DNA of 35,983 nt from Clostridiales bacterium (GCA_022772585.1 JALEZN010000027.1:1-35983); one strand, 5' to 3'; positions 21,938 to 31,138 are shown, counted from the stretch's first letter. A program made the numbers and translations. The notes: a model not told the origin generated them from the letters alone.

Positions 21938-23803
21938 TTACCCTTTGTATTTCAATGGTACCAGAAGAAGGGCGCTGCGGGGAGGCAGTACCGCCTCCAT
22001 ATGCCGGGCGCCGGGGGCGGGGAATATTTTCCCGGTAAGGATGTCCCGGGCCGGACGGGTCAGAGGCAGGGTCTCCGGCTCCTCACCCACATTGGCCGCC
22101 GCCAGTACCGTCTCGCCCTCCCAGGTCCGCCGGAAGGCCAGCACATGGCCCTCCGCCGCCACATAGCGGATATCGCCCCTGCGCAGGGCAGGGCGGGTGT
22201 TCCGGGCCTTGCCCAGGGCGGTGAACCACGCCGTCAGCTCCCGGTCCTCCTCCCCCCAGGGGAAGGTCCGGCGGTTAAAGGGGTCCTCAAAGCCCTCCAT
22301 GCCCGCCTCATCTCCGTAGTACACCGTGGGGGAACCGGGGAAGGCGAAGAGCAGCAGGGCGCCTGCCTTCAGCAGCTCTTTGCCCCGCCGGTACTGCTCC
22401 GCCGTCATCCGGTGCTCCGCCCGCCACTGGCGGGTTTCTCCGGTACAGGCCGAGCCCATCCCCAGCAGAGTAAGGATGCGGACGGTGTCGTGGGTGCCCA
22501 GGGCGTTCATGGCGGAGTAGAAGGCAAAGCGGGGGTAGTTGGCCCGCAGGCGCTCCATCCCGTCCCTGAACTGCCGGGCGTCGCCCCCCAGCAGATAGTC
22601 GATGAGGGCGCTGCGCAGGGGGTAGTTCATCAGGCCGTCGCAGTGTCCGCCCAGAATGTGCTTGCGGCGCACGCCGTAGGCGATCTTGGTGGAGCCGTCC
22701 TCCCACACCTCGCCGATGACCACGCCGTCTGACCTGGTCTCCCGCACCGCCTGGTGCACGGCGTGGACAAAGGCGTCGGGCAGCTCGTCTGCCACATCCA
22801 GCCGCCACCCGTCGGCTCCCGCCCGCAGCCACCGGCGGACGATGCTGTTCTCCCCCCGGATGATGTAATCCACATAGCTCTCGTCACTCTCGTTGACGGC
22901 GGGCAGGGAGTAGATGCCCCACCAGGAGTCGTATTGATCGGGCCAGCGGCTGAAGTGGAACCAGTTCCGGTAGGGGCTGTCCTCCGACTGCGCCGCACCG
23001 GGCACGGGAGACGGATAGGAGCCGTCTCCGTTGAAATAGCGGCTGACAAAGGCGGTGTGGTTGAATACGCCGTCCAGCATCACCCGCATCCCCAGGTCGT
23101 GGGCCTGCTCACACAGGGCGCGGAAGTCCTCCTCGGTGCCCAGCATGGGGTCGATCTTCTCGTAGTTGCCGGTGCCGTAGCGGTGGTTCTCCGGCCCCTC
23201 GAAGATGGGGCAGAAATAGATGGTCTCCACCCCCAGGCCCCGGAGGTAGGGCAGCTTCTCGGCCACGCCGGCCAGGCTGCCGCCGAAAAAATCCCGGTTG
23301 CGGATCTCGCCCTTCTCGTCGGGCAGGTAGTCAGGCTCCTCCCGCCAGCCGGTGTGGACGCTCCGCCCTCCCACCATACCGGTGGGATCGGGGATGGAGC
23401 GGCGGCGGAACCGGTCGGGGAAGATCTGATAGGATACGCCCTCGCCAAACCAGCCGGGCACTTCCTCACTGCCGTCGTAGACCGTGAGCTGATATTCTCC
23501 CAGCTGGGCGGTCCGGCCGTCCAACCCCTCCATGCGCAGCATATACCAGACCAGACCCACATAGTCCCCGGTGTCCAGTGTGCCGGAAAAGAGATCCCGC
23601 TCCCCGTCCAGTCCGGACCAGGGGAGAACGCGCTCCACCGTCCGGTCCCCGTCGCTCTCAAACCGGGCGGAGAGCACTGCCCGGGAAAACCCGCTGGAGC
23701 GTAAGGGCCGCACGGTAAAGGTCACCACCGTCCCGGAGGGCACGGCGCCGTAGGGCGTTTTATACGCGGGATCCGTTGGGTCAAAGGTATACGGGTCTGT
23801 CAT
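21938..23803 (-). CDS. GH13 alpha-amylase family hydrolase (neopullulanase/cyclomaltodextrinase-like)
   Basis: A 621-aa cytoplasmic glycoside hydrolase with no signal peptide. Residues 1-110 are an N-terminal beta-sandwich domain typical of the cyclomaltodextrinase/neopullulanase group. The catalytic barrel follows with D-G-V-F-N-H (244-249), G-W-R-L-D (nucleophile D336), I-G-E-V-W (acid/base E365) and T-H-D (H438/D439), all intact, then a C-terminal beta domain. It should cleave maltodextrins or cyclodextrins inside the cell. The start at 23803 has AGGAT about 7 nt upstream; the upstream ATG at 23812 overlaps that site. It follows mrdA by 26 bp, an unusual neighbour for a cell-wall gene. Confidence 0.9.
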   Translation of the reverse strand: MTDPYTFDPTDPAYKTPYGAVPSGTVVTFTVRPLRSSGFSRAVLSARFESDGDRTVERVLPWSGLDGERDLFSGTLDTGDYVGLVWYMLRMEGLDGRTAQLGEYQLTVYDGSEEVPGWFGEGVSYQIFPDRFRRRSIPDPTGMVGGRSVHTGWREEPDYLPDEKGEIRNRDFFGGSLAGVAEKLPYLRGLGVETIYFCPIFEGPENHRYGTGNYEKIDPMLGTEEDFRALCEQAHDLGMRVMLDGVFNHTAFVSRYFNGDGSYPSPVPGAAQSEDSPYRNWFHFSRWPDQYDSWWGIYSLPAVNESDESYVDYIIRGENSIVRRWLRAGADGWRLDVADELPDAFVHAVHQAVRETRSDGVVIGEVWEDGSTKIAYGVRRKHILGGHCDGLMNYPLRSALIDYLLGGDARQFRDGMERLRANYPRFAFYSAMNALGTHDTVRILTLLGMGSACTGETRQWRAEHRMTAEQYRRGKELLKAGALLLFAFPGSPTVYYGDEAGMEGFEDPFNRRTFPWGEEDRELTAWFTALGKARNTRPALRRGDIRYVAAEGHVLAFRRTWEGETVLAAANVGEEPETLPLTRPARDILTGKIFPAPGARHMEAVLPPRSALLLVPLKYKG

Positions 23804-23829
23804 ACATCTCATCCTGTTCTTACGTGTGA

Positions 23830-26052
23830 TCAGCGGAGCAGGGTCCCCTCCGCGGGGACGGCCTCCACCGTGTTCTCCTGGCTGAAATAGGCGGAGAGGA
23901 CGTCGGCGGCCACAGCGGCCAGCTCGGTGCCCGAGCCGCCCCGTTCGGCCACCAGCGCGATGGCGATCTCCGGGTCGTCATAGGGTGCAAAGCAGACGAA
24001 CACGGCGTTGGCCTCGGCGGTAGCCGAACCCACCTGGGCCGTGCCGGTCTTGGCGCCCACGGTGACGGGCAGGTCCTTGAAGTAATTTCTGACGCTGCCC
24101 TCGTTGGCCATCAGGTACATGCCCTTCTTCACGGCCTCCAGGTTCTCCTGGCTGATGTTGATGGTATCCAGGGGCTCCGGGTCGTTCTCCAGCACCACCT
24201 GGGAGAAATCGTTGCTCTTTACCGACTGGAGCAGGTGGGCAGGATAGTGGTCGCCGCCGTTGACCAGCGTCGCGATATAATTGGCCAGCTGCAGGGGGGA
24301 GCAGAGGGTGTTGCCCTGGCCGATGGAGGCCGAGAGCAGGTTGCCGCCGTACCAGGTCTGGCCCAGTTTTTCGCTGGTCTCAGGACTGGCCACATAGCCG
24401 GTCTCCTCCTTGAGCTCGATGCCGGTCTCCTTGCCCAGGCCGAACATGGCGGCATATTTGTTGATGAGGTCGATGCCCAGCCGGTCGCCCAGGGTGTAGA
24501 AGAAGATATTGCAGGAGTCCTCCAGGGCGTGGCCCATGTCCTCCCACCCGTGGGTTCCCCCGTACTGAAGGTACTTCCAGCAGGCGGGATGGTAGTCGCC
24601 GTAGGGGTATTTCTCCCCCTTGGGATACTGGAAGCGCCCGGTGTCCAGAATCTTCTCATAGGCGGTGGTCTTGCCCTCCTGAAGGGCGGCCACGCCGGTG
24701 ATCATCTTGAAGGTGGAGCCGGGGGAGTACAGGCCCTGAAGGGCCCGGTTATACAGGGGCGTCAGCGGGTCGTCCAGCACCGAGTTATAGTACTGCGTGT
24801 CGCTGTAGAGCCGCTCCAGGTCGAAGGTGGGATAGGAGGCCATGGCCTTCACGCCGCCCTTCATGTCCACCACCACGCCGGCAGCGCCCTTCACCTGATC
24901 CGTCAGGCCGGGCACCCGGCTGGCCAGGGAGCGCTCCAGCGCCTCCTGCAGGCGGATGTCCAGGGTGGTGACCACGTGGTTGCCCGGCTTGGGCTCCAGG
25001 CTCTCGCCGGTGGTCTCGTCGGTATCCCAGGTCTCGCTGACCACCTTTCCGCTGGAATTGGCCTCGATGATCTTTACACCGTCGGTGCCCCGCAGGTAGG
25101 ACTCAAAGGCCCTCTCGATCCCGTCCTTGCCCACGGTATCGTCCATGCTGTAGCCCTCGTTCTTGTAGTTCTGCCACTCCTCGGCGTAGATGGCCCCCAC
25201 CCGGCCCAGGATGTGGGCGGCATAGCCGGTCTCATATTCCCGCACCGTAGTGGCCTGGATCTTCACGCCCTTGAGCCCCTGCTCCTTCACCGCGGTGATG
25301 AAGCGGATATCCACATCCCGGGCAAAGACATAGGCGGCGGTGGTGGCGTTCTTGGAGCGCAGGGTCAGCTCGTAGAGCACTCCCACCAGATCCCGGGCCT
25401 CCTCATCGGAGAGGGCGGGATCCACTTTAAAATAATCCTCCATTTTGGCCATCAGGGAAGAAGCCGACACGATCCCGTTCCCGGGCTTGTTGGGAGCGGG
25501 CTCCGGCGCTTCGCCGTCCTCTCCGGCCTCATCGGCGGCGCTGAGGGCCGCGCTGTACTCCTCCCAGGCGTTGGCCAGGGCCACGCCGGAGGCCGCGGCG
25601 CTCTTCCAGCTCTCGCTGCCCGAACCAAAGGTCTCCATCAGCCTGAGGAAGGCCCTGCGGGCGGTGCCGGAGGCGGTATCCATGGTGTAGACGAAGGGGA
25701 CGGTCCCGGAGACCGGAAGTGTGTCGGTCCAGCTGACGTCATTCTCCCGGCATATCTCCAGCAGCTCAGTCAGGATGGCGTTGCGCTCTTCCTCCCCGCC
25801 CATGGCGGACAGGTCCAGCGTCACCTGGTAGGTGGCCCGGTTGGACACCAGCACCCGCCCGCTGCTGTCCAGGATCTGGCCCCGGACGGCCTCCACCGTC
25901 TCCTTGTTGGTGATGCTGCGGGTGGAACGGGCCCGGTAGTCCCCGCCGTTGACCACCTGCAGGTCGTAGAGCACCGCGAAAAACAGCAGGAACAGCGCCG
26001 CCATCAGTGCGATGACGCCGTGGACCCGCAGATGGAATTGTTTACTGTCCAT
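23830..26052 (-). CDS. mrdA: penicillin-binding protein 2, class B transpeptidase
   Basis: A 740-aa membrane-anchored transpeptidase for elongation. A short cytoplasmic start, one membrane segment (about 10-32), the dimerisation/pedestal domain (35-380) and the penicillin-binding domain follow. Active-site motifs are S-T-F-K (S446, K449), S-C-N (S513-N515) and K-T-G (K668). The ATG at 26052 follows AAAGGGTAA; the longer open frame upstream crosses a palindromic element and is not used. It is downstream of mreC and mreD, the usual elongasome order. Some insert lengths in the pedestal (Glu/Ala/Asp-rich about 175-190) are lineage-specific. Very likely the rod-shape PBP2 rather than the sporulation protein SpoVD, since it lacks a C-terminal PASTA domain. 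Confidence 0.93.
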   Translation of the reverse strand: MDSKQFHLRVHGVIALMAALFLLFFAVLYDLQVVNGGDYRARSTRSITNKETVEAVRGQILDSSGRVLVSNRATYQVTLDLSAMGGEEERNAILTELLEICRENDVSWTDTLPVSGTVPFVYTMDTASGTARRAFLRLMETFGSGSESWKSAAASGVALANAWEEYSAALSAADEAGEDGEAPEPAPNKPGNGIVSASSLMAKMEDYFKVDPALSDEEARDLVGVLYELTLRSKNATTAAYVFARDVDIRFITAVKEQGLKGVKIQATTVREYETGYAAHILGRVGAIYAEEWQNYKNEGYSMDDTVGKDGIERAFESYLRGTDGVKIIEANSSGKVVSETWDTDETTGESLEPKPGNHVVTTLDIRLQEALERSLASRVPGLTDQVKGAAGVVVDMKGGVKAMASYPTFDLERLYSDTQYYNSVLDDPLTPLYNRALQGLYSPGSTFKMITGVAALQEGKTTAYEKILDTGRFQYPKGEKYPYGDYHPACWKYLQYGGTHGWEDMGHALEDSCNIFFYTLGDRLGIDLINKYAAMFGLGKETGIELKEETGYVASPETSEKLGQTWYGGNLLSASIGQGNTLCSPLQLANYIATLVNGGDHYPAHLLQSVKSNDFSQVVLENDPEPLDTINISQENLEAVKKGMYLMANEGSVRNYFKDLPVTVGAKTGTAQVGSATAEANAVFVCFAPYDDPEIAIALVAERGGSGTELAAVAADVLSAYFSQENTVEAVPAEGTLLR

Positions 26053-26082
26053 ATGATTACCCTTTCCGGTGAGGGAGTGCTC

Positions 26083-26139
26083 AGAAGCTGTACCAATAGC
26101 CTTCGGCACGCGTCTTTGCGGCCTATCGGAACAGCTTCT
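26083..26139. repeat. REP-like imperfect palindrome between mreD and mrdA
   Basis: AGAAGCTGT (26083-26091) pairs perfectly with ACAGCTTCT (26131-26139). The inside is also largely paired (93-94 with 128-129, 96-99 with 123-126, and a further short helix), making a long imperfect hairpin of about 57 nt. It fills most of the only sizeable gap (85 bp) in the maf-mreC-mreD-mrdA run. Confidence 0.55.
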
Positions 26140-26647
26140 AAAAATGCGTGCTCTTGGGCACCCGGCGGAACACCCACAAAAAGATGCCGTACACCGGGAA
26201 CACAAAAAGCAGGGAACAGAGAAGCTCGGCCCCCGCCAGGCGGAGCATGGGCTCCAGCCCGGCGCTCCCCGCCAGCAGCCGCAGCCCGATGCGCACGCCG
26301 TCCACGGCGGCCAGGTTCAGGGCCGAGCAGAGCAGGCAGCCCAGCAGGTCCTGCCGCAGCAGATACTGGGAGAGCAGGCCGGTGCCCAGTCCCGCCGCCA
26401 TCATGACCAGTATCTGCCACGCCTCTGCGCCGCCGCAGGCCACCGCCAGAGCGCCCACCCCCAGGCCAAAGCCCGCGCCGGCGGCGGCGCCCTCCAGCAC
26501 AGACACCGCCGCCACCGCCAGGGGCAGCAGCATGGGCCGCACGCCGAAAAGGGGCAGCCGGGCGAACACATAGGTCTCCAGCAGCCAAACCGGCAAAAGG
26601 GCAAGGACGTACACGCCCCATTTCACCAGAAAATCATGTCGTGTCAA
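26138..26647 (-). CDS. mreD: rod shape-determining protein MreD
   Basis: A 169-aa membrane protein with about five or six hydrophobic segments, the size and pattern of MreD, which links MreC and the elongation PBP to the rod complex. Sequence conservation in this family is low, so the call rests on topology and the mreC-mreD-mrdA order. The best start is TTG at 26647, with GGGAGGG about 10 nt upstream; the nearby ATG (26637) is out of frame. It begins 20 bp after mreC. Confidence 0.85.
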   Translation of the reverse strand: MTRHDFLVKWGVYVLALLPVWLLETYVFARLPLFGVRPMLLPLAVAAVSVLEGAAAGAGFGLGVGALAVACGGAEAWQILVMMAAGLGTGLLSQYLLRQDLLGCLLCSALNLAAVDGVRIGLRLLAGSAGLEPMLRLAGAELLCSLLFVFPVYGIFLWVFRRVPKSTHF

Positions 26648-26667
26648 AGCTGATGTCCCTCCCGCGG

Positions 26668-27510
26668 CTACTCCACGATGTCAAAGCTCTTGATAACGAA
26701 GACCTGCTTCAGGCTGCCAAGGTCGGTCTCGGGGATCACCACGGCGTACCGGGTCATGCCCGACGCCTCGGTGAGGACCTCCTCGATGTGGCCCGCCACC
26801 AGACCGGAGGGATACAGGCCGCTCAGGCCGGAGGTCAGCACCTGGTCTCCCGCCATCAGCTCGCTGTTCTCAGGCAGGAAGGAGAGCTTCAGCTTCCCCT
26901 GGCCCATCAGGGCGAAATCTCCCTCCAGGATGGCGGCGCCGTCGGTACGGGCGATGAGTCCGCCCATCTCCAGGTCGGAGTCCACCACCGTGATGAGAGA
27001 GGACCAGTTCAGGCCCACCTCCCGGATGACTCCCACCAGATTGCCGTACTCATCCACCACGCAGTCCCCGGCCTCCACGCCGGCGGAGCTGCCCTTGCTG
27101 ATGGTGAGGGTGGAGTCCCAGTTGGAGGCGCCGTGGGCGGTGACGGTGGCCGATTCCAGCTCCAGGTCACGCCGCTTTTCCCTCAGTCCCAGGAGGTTGC
27201 GCAGGCGGGCATTCTCTTCGTTGGCCTGCTGGGCCTCCCGCAGCTCCCCCTCCAGCTCGGCGTATTTCTTCTTGAGGGCCTCGTATTCCGCCTGAAGCTC
27301 ATCCCGGCGGAAGATCCCCTGGTACTGCTCCTCCATCCAGGTGACCACACGGTTGGCGCCGTTTCGGAAGGGTGTGGTCACGATGCCCGCCAGATTGGAC
27401 AGCGGATCGGCTATCCCTCCCATCAGGGCTGAGGTAATTGCCACGATCAGGGTGAGGAGCACGGCAATGATCAGAATCAAAAGGCCGTTGTTGCGGAAAA
27501 AATCTTTCAT
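26668..27510 (-). CDS. mreC: rod shape-determining protein MreC
   Basis: A 280-aa bitopic protein: short cytoplasmic tail, membrane helix (about 8-30), a coiled coil (about 68-108, rich in E/L/K/A) and an extracellular beta-barrel domain with the conserved G-D-x-V-L-T-S-G-L-S-G-L-Y-P-S-G-L-V motif near 223-240. It scaffolds PBP2 in side-wall growth. The ATG at 27510 follows GGGAGAGGG. It is 22 bp after maf. mreB, usually adjacent, is not present here. Confidence 0.95.
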   Translation of the reverse strand: MKDFFRNNGLLILIIAVLLTLIVAITSALMGGIADPLSNLAGIVTTPFRNGANRVVTWMEEQYQGIFRRDELQAEYEALKKKYAELEGELREAQQANEENARLRNLLGLREKRRDLELESATVTAHGASNWDSTLTISKGSSAGVEAGDCVVDEYGNLVGVIREVGLNWSSLITVVDSDLEMGGLIARTDGAAILEGDFALMGQGKLKLSFLPENSELMAGDQVLTSGLSGLYPSGLVAGHIEEVLTEASGMTRYAVVIPETDLGSLKQVFVIKSFDIVE

Positions 27511-27532
27511 GGTCCCTCTCCCGGCCGGCCGC

Positions 27533-28126
27533 TCAGTCCCGTCCGGCGGCCAGGCGCATACAGTTGACGCCCACTCGCTCCAGCATCCGGCCCAGCCGGC
27601 ACACCGGCAGGCCCATCACGTTGTAGTAATCTCCCTGGATGCCCTCGATGAACAGCGCGCCATAGCCCTGGATGCCGTAGGCCCCGGCCTTGTCCATGGG
27701 CTCGCCGGTGCGGATGTAGTCCTCGATCTCCTGCTCGGAGAGCTCCCGGAAGGTCACGTCGGTGACCTCGTACTCGGTGTGCTTCTCGTCCCCCGCCAGC
27801 ACGGTGACGCCGGTGTACACCTGATGGCGGCCGCCCGAGAGGGTGGAGAGCATCCTGAAGGCCTCCAGCTCGTCGGCGGGCTTGCCCAGCACCGCGCCGT
27901 CCAGGGCCACCACGGTGTCGGCGGCGATGATCACGCCGCCCTCCCGCTGGGCAGCCACCGCCTCCGCCTTCCGCCGGGAGAGCCGGCTCACCAGCTCAGC
28001 CGGGGGATAGTCCCCGATGTTCTCGTCCACGTCGGGGGAGCAGACCTCAAACCGCTCCACGCCCATGCGCTCCAAAAGCTCCCTCCGCCGGGGAGAGTGG
28101 GAGGCAAGAATGATATCCATACTCAT
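27533..28126 (-). CDS. maf: Maf-type nucleoside triphosphate pyrophosphatase
   Basis: A 197-aa house-cleaning enzyme that hydrolyses dTTP/UTP or modified nucleotides. The N-terminal L-A-S-H-S-P-R-R-R-E-L-L motif, the A-D-T-V-V-A-L-D-G motif and the D-K-A-G-A-Y-G-I-Q-G motif are all intact, and length is typical. The start is either 28126 or the second Met (28120); a GGAGC site lies just upstream. It forms a tight run with dut (22 bp) and mreC (22 bp). The maf-mreC linkage is classic; dut adjacency fits nucleotide-pool sanitation. Confidence 0.94.
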   Translation of the reverse strand: MSMDIILASHSPRRRELLERMGVERFEVCSPDVDENIGDYPPAELVSRLSRRKAEAVAAQREGGVIIAADTVVALDGAVLGKPADELEAFRMLSTLSGGRHQVYTGVTVLAGDEKHTEYEVTDVTFRELSEQEIEDYIRTGEPMDKAGAYGIQGYGALFIEGIQGDYYNVMGLPVCRLGRMLERVGVNCMRLAAGRD

Positions 28127-28148
28127 AAAGCTCCTTTTGCCTGTCGTG

Positions 28149-28601
28149 TTATTTTCCGGTGGAGCCGAAGCCGCCGGCTCCCCGCTGGGTCTCGTCCAGG
28201 GTATCGGTGATCTCCGGCTCGGCCTGCACCACCGGCATCACCGCCAGCTGGGCAATGCGGTCGCCGGGCTGCACGGTGTAGGGGGTCTGGGACTGGTTTA
28301 CCAGCCCCACCCGGATCTCGCCCCGGTAGTCGCTGTCGATAACGCCCACGCCGTTGGCCAGGGCCACGCCGTGCTTGATGCCCAGGCCGGAGCGGGCGAA
28401 CACCAGCGCCACATACTCCGCCGAGGGCAGGGCAATAGCGATGCCCGTGGGCAGACTGACGATCTGCTGCGGGGCGATGGTCACCGCCTCGTCCACGCAG
28501 GCGCACAGGTCCATGGCCGCCGCGCCTGCGCTGGCGTAAAAGGGAAAGGGGATGTCGGTCCCGATCCTGGGGGACACGGGTCTGATCTTCAGCTTCATCA
28601 T
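28149..28601 (-). CDS. dut: deoxyuridine 5'-triphosphate nucleotidohydrolase
   Basis: A 150-aa trimeric dUTPase that converts dUTP to dUMP and pyrophosphate. The five dUTPase motifs are visible: S-A-G-A-A-A-M-D-L (I), A-R-S-G-L-G (II), G-V-I-D-S-D-Y-R-G-E (III), P-G-D-R-I-A-Q (IV) and R-G-A-G-G-F-G-S-T-G (V). Length is normal. The start at 28601 is preceded by AGGAGCAT; the second Met is equally possible. It is 59 bp after the U32 protein gene. Confidence 0.95.
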   Translation of the reverse strand: MMKLKIRPVSPRIGTDIPFPFYASAGAAAMDLCACVDEAVTIAPQQIVSLPTGIAIALPSAEYVALVFARSGLGIKHGVALANGVGVIDSDYRGEIRVGLVNQSQTPYTVQPGDRIAQLAVMPVVQAEPEITDTLDETQRGAGGFGSTGK

Positions 28602-28660
28602 ATGCTCCTTGCAGTCATTGTATTGTAATCATACCCTCAATACACGAGAGTACGCCGGGG

Positions 28661-30745
28661 CTATTCCACGCCCCGGTAGTAAAGTCCTCTGGTATACTCC
28701 GCCGGCGTCCAGCGCTCCAGTCCCCGGTAGCACCGGGCGATCCGGACGCACTCCGCCGGGGATTCCAGGGTGAACACCAGCCGCTGGGCCCATGCGCCGG
28801 CGCGGCGGACATCCTCCTGCTTATCGGCCAGCCACAGGGGCAGGGAATTCAAGATCTCGTTGCGGCAGCCGTAGGCGCGCACCACAGGGAAACGGGCTCC
28901 CTTCCGGTCGGTGAGCAGGTTCTCCCCGCCCTGACAGGCCTTTTGGCACCTGCCGCCGGTGCGGTTGCGGATGATGCAGTTTTCCATGATCATCAGGGGC
29001 AGGCGGCCGTAGGTGATGACCTCGGCGTCCACCGCCTTGGAGAGGTCCCGGATCTGGGCCAGTTTGAGCTCGAAGGACACCGCCGCCGACTTCAGTCCCA
29101 TGTGGCGCAGCTCCTTCATGGCCTGGGAGTTGTAGATCTCCAGCCCGAAGTCCCCCCGGAGGGCAAATTCCATCTCCCGGGCCAGCTTCAGCATGCCCAG
29201 GTTGCCCACCAGGGCATCGGTGATCCCCATCTCCCGCACCCGGCGCAGCTGACCGGTCATGGTCTCCCACTCCCGGTCCCAGGCCACCCGGGGCAGGGTG
29301 ACGGCCAGCCGTCCCCCCAGCTCCGTGAGCTCCGGATGGGCGGCAAGCTCCTCCAGGGGCACATAGACCAGCGCCGGGTCCAGGGCCAACAGCTCGGGGG
29401 TGACCTGCCCGGCCCGGCTCACCGAAATGGTGAGCTCCGGCGCCTCCCGCCGGTTCTCATAGCGCACGCCGGGGCGGTATTCCCCGGTTCGCCGCGGCGG
29501 CGGGGCAGTGCGCCGGGCGGAAAGCTCCTCCAGCGCCTGGCGGCGCATGGCGTTGAGGGCGGCGGCGGGGAGGGAGAGCCCTTCCTCCACCATGGAGCGG
29601 ACCGCCTCGCAGCGGTAGGGGGTGCCGCCGGTGCGGGAGAGCTGCTTCTCCACCCCCTCGGGGGTAAGGGGCTTGGTGCGGGCTGCCTCGGGCACCGGGC
29701 CCCGGACGGTGACCACGTTCTCCCGGTCGTCCTTCACCCCCACCTGGGCCGCCTCTCCGGAGCGGAGCATGGCGTAGAAGGTGATGGGCACCCGCTGGCG
29801 CTCCCCGTCCTCATAGGTCTCTCTGGCCCGGGCAAAGAGCTCCCGGGGCTCTTTGCCCTCCTCCCGGACGCCGAACATGTCCGGCCCCTTCCGGTCCAGG
29901 TAGTAGCCCTGGGTAAAGCCCTGGCGGGAGAAGGCCCCGGCCAGCTGCCTCAGCTCCTCCTCAGTGGGCTCCCGGCCCTCCCGGATGGCGTCGGCGTAAA
30001 TCCTGGTGACCACGGCCACATATTCGCTGCGCTTCATCCGCCCCTCCAGCTTGACGCAGGCCACGCCCATCTTCCGCAGCTCCCGCAGGTGGCTGGCCAG
30101 GGACATGTCCTTCAGCGAGAGGGGATTGCCGTCGGCCCGGCCGTTCCAGCCGTATCTCAGGCGGCAGGGCTGGGCGCACAGGCCCCGGTTGCCGCTGCGC
30201 CCGCCGATCACCGACGAGAGGAAGCACTGGCCCGAGTAGCACATGCACAGGGCCCCGTGGGCGAACACCTCGATCTCGATGGGGGAGCGCTCGCAGATAT
30301 AGGCGATGGCGTCCCGGGACAGCTCCCGGGACAGCACCGCCCGGGTCATGCCGAAGTCGGCCATCTGCTTCACGCCGTCCAGATTGTGGACCGTCATCTG
30401 GGTGGAGGCGTGGACCGGCAGGTCGGGGGAGACCTGGCGCACCATGCGCAGCACCCCCAGGTCCTGCACCAGCACCGCGTCCACCCCCAGCGCGCCGGCC
30501 CGGGCCGCGGTCTCGGCAGCCCGGACCAGCTCCCGGTCGGTGAGCAGGGTGTTGAGGGTCAGGTAGACCCTGCATCCCCGGAGATGACAGTAAGAAACCG
30601 CCGCCGCAAACTCCTCCTCGGTGAAGTTTTTCGCGTTGCGGCGGGCGTTGAAGTCTCCGTACCCCATGTAGACGGCGTCGGCGCCGTTCTGCACGGCGGC
30701 GCGCACCGCCTCCATGGAGCCGGCGGGTGACAGCAGTTCCAGCAT
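28661..30745 (-). CDS. U32-family peptidase-like protein, RlhA-type
   Basis: A 694-aa U32 family protein. The first about 300 residues are the TIM-barrel U32 core (E-L-L-S-P-A-G opening; A-D-A-V-Y-M-G; F-A-H-G-A-L-C-M-C-Y-S-G-Q-C; N-R-G-L-C-A-Q-P-C-R), with the four conserved cysteines that bind an Fe-S cluster. The C-terminal part contains the DUF3656-like collagenase domain and a second U32-like half with C-Q-K-A-C near 610. This architecture matches RlhA, which hydroxylates 23S rRNA in E. coli, more than the tRNA-modifying TrhP. The ATG at 30745 follows GGGAGG by 4-5 nt; the upstream TTG overlaps that site. It lies 40 bp after zapA. Confidence 0.88.
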   Translation of the reverse strand: MLELLSPAGSMEAVRAAVQNGADAVYMGYGDFNARRNAKNFTEEEFAAAVSYCHLRGCRVYLTLNTLLTDRELVRAAETAARAGALGVDAVLVQDLGVLRMVRQVSPDLPVHASTQMTVHNLDGVKQMADFGMTRAVLSRELSRDAIAYICERSPIEIEVFAHGALCMCYSGQCFLSSVIGGRSGNRGLCAQPCRLRYGWNGRADGNPLSLKDMSLASHLRELRKMGVACVKLEGRMKRSEYVAVVTRIYADAIREGREPTEEELRQLAGAFSRQGFTQGYYLDRKGPDMFGVREEGKEPRELFARARETYEDGERQRVPITFYAMLRSGEAAQVGVKDDRENVVTVRGPVPEAARTKPLTPEGVEKQLSRTGGTPYRCEAVRSMVEEGLSLPAAALNAMRRQALEELSARRTAPPPRRTGEYRPGVRYENRREAPELTISVSRAGQVTPELLALDPALVYVPLEELAAHPELTELGGRLAVTLPRVAWDREWETMTGQLRRVREMGITDALVGNLGMLKLAREMEFALRGDFGLEIYNSQAMKELRHMGLKSAAVSFELKLAQIRDLSKAVDAEVITYGRLPLMIMENCIIRNRTGGRCQKACQGGENLLTDRKGARFPVVRAYGCRNEILNSLPLWLADKQEDVRRAGAWAQRLVFTLESPAECVRIARCYRGLERWTPAEYTRGLYYRGVE

Positions 30746-30785
30746 AGTTCCTCCCAAAGCACGCCCCCTCCGCGGGACCGTACTC

Positions 30786-31100
30786 TTATTTCTTGTTCTG
30801 CAGCTTGAAGATCTCCCGTTTGGCCTCCGAAAGCTCCATCTTCAGCCTGGTGGCCTCCTCCAGATATTCCTTGAGCTGGCGGCGCAGATTCTCCGAAGTC
30901 TCCTGTTCCTTGTAGTACTCGTCGGCAATGTTCAGCGCGGCCAGCATGGCGCTGTTGATCAGGGAAAACTTCTCGCCCTCCCGGACCTCCCGCACCTTCC
31001 GGTCCACGTGGTCAGCTACCTTGCGGACGTAGCTCTCATCCTCCATCGCCACCAGCGTGTACTCCTGTCCCGCAATGGTCACTGTGATCCGGTTCCTCAT
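30786..31100 (-). CDS. zapA: cell division protein ZapA
   Basis: A 104-aa cytoplasmic protein. The N-terminal head (V-T-I-A-G-Q-E-Y-T-L) and the long C-terminal coiled coil (about 60-104, K/E/L-rich) are the ZapA architecture; it bundles FtsZ filaments at the division site. The ATG at 31100 has GGCGGGAGAG upstream. It heads the 17-kb minus-strand run, with the U32 gene 40 bp downstream as in many Firmicutes. Confidence 0.92.
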   Translation of the reverse strand: MRNRITVTIAGQEYTLVAMEDESYVRKVADHVDRKVREVREGEKFSLINSAMLAALNIADEYYKEQETSENLRRQLKEYLEEATRLKMELSEAKREIFKLQNKK

Positions 31101-31138
31101 CTGAGCTCTCCCGCCTTTCTTTTTATGTCAACCTATAA

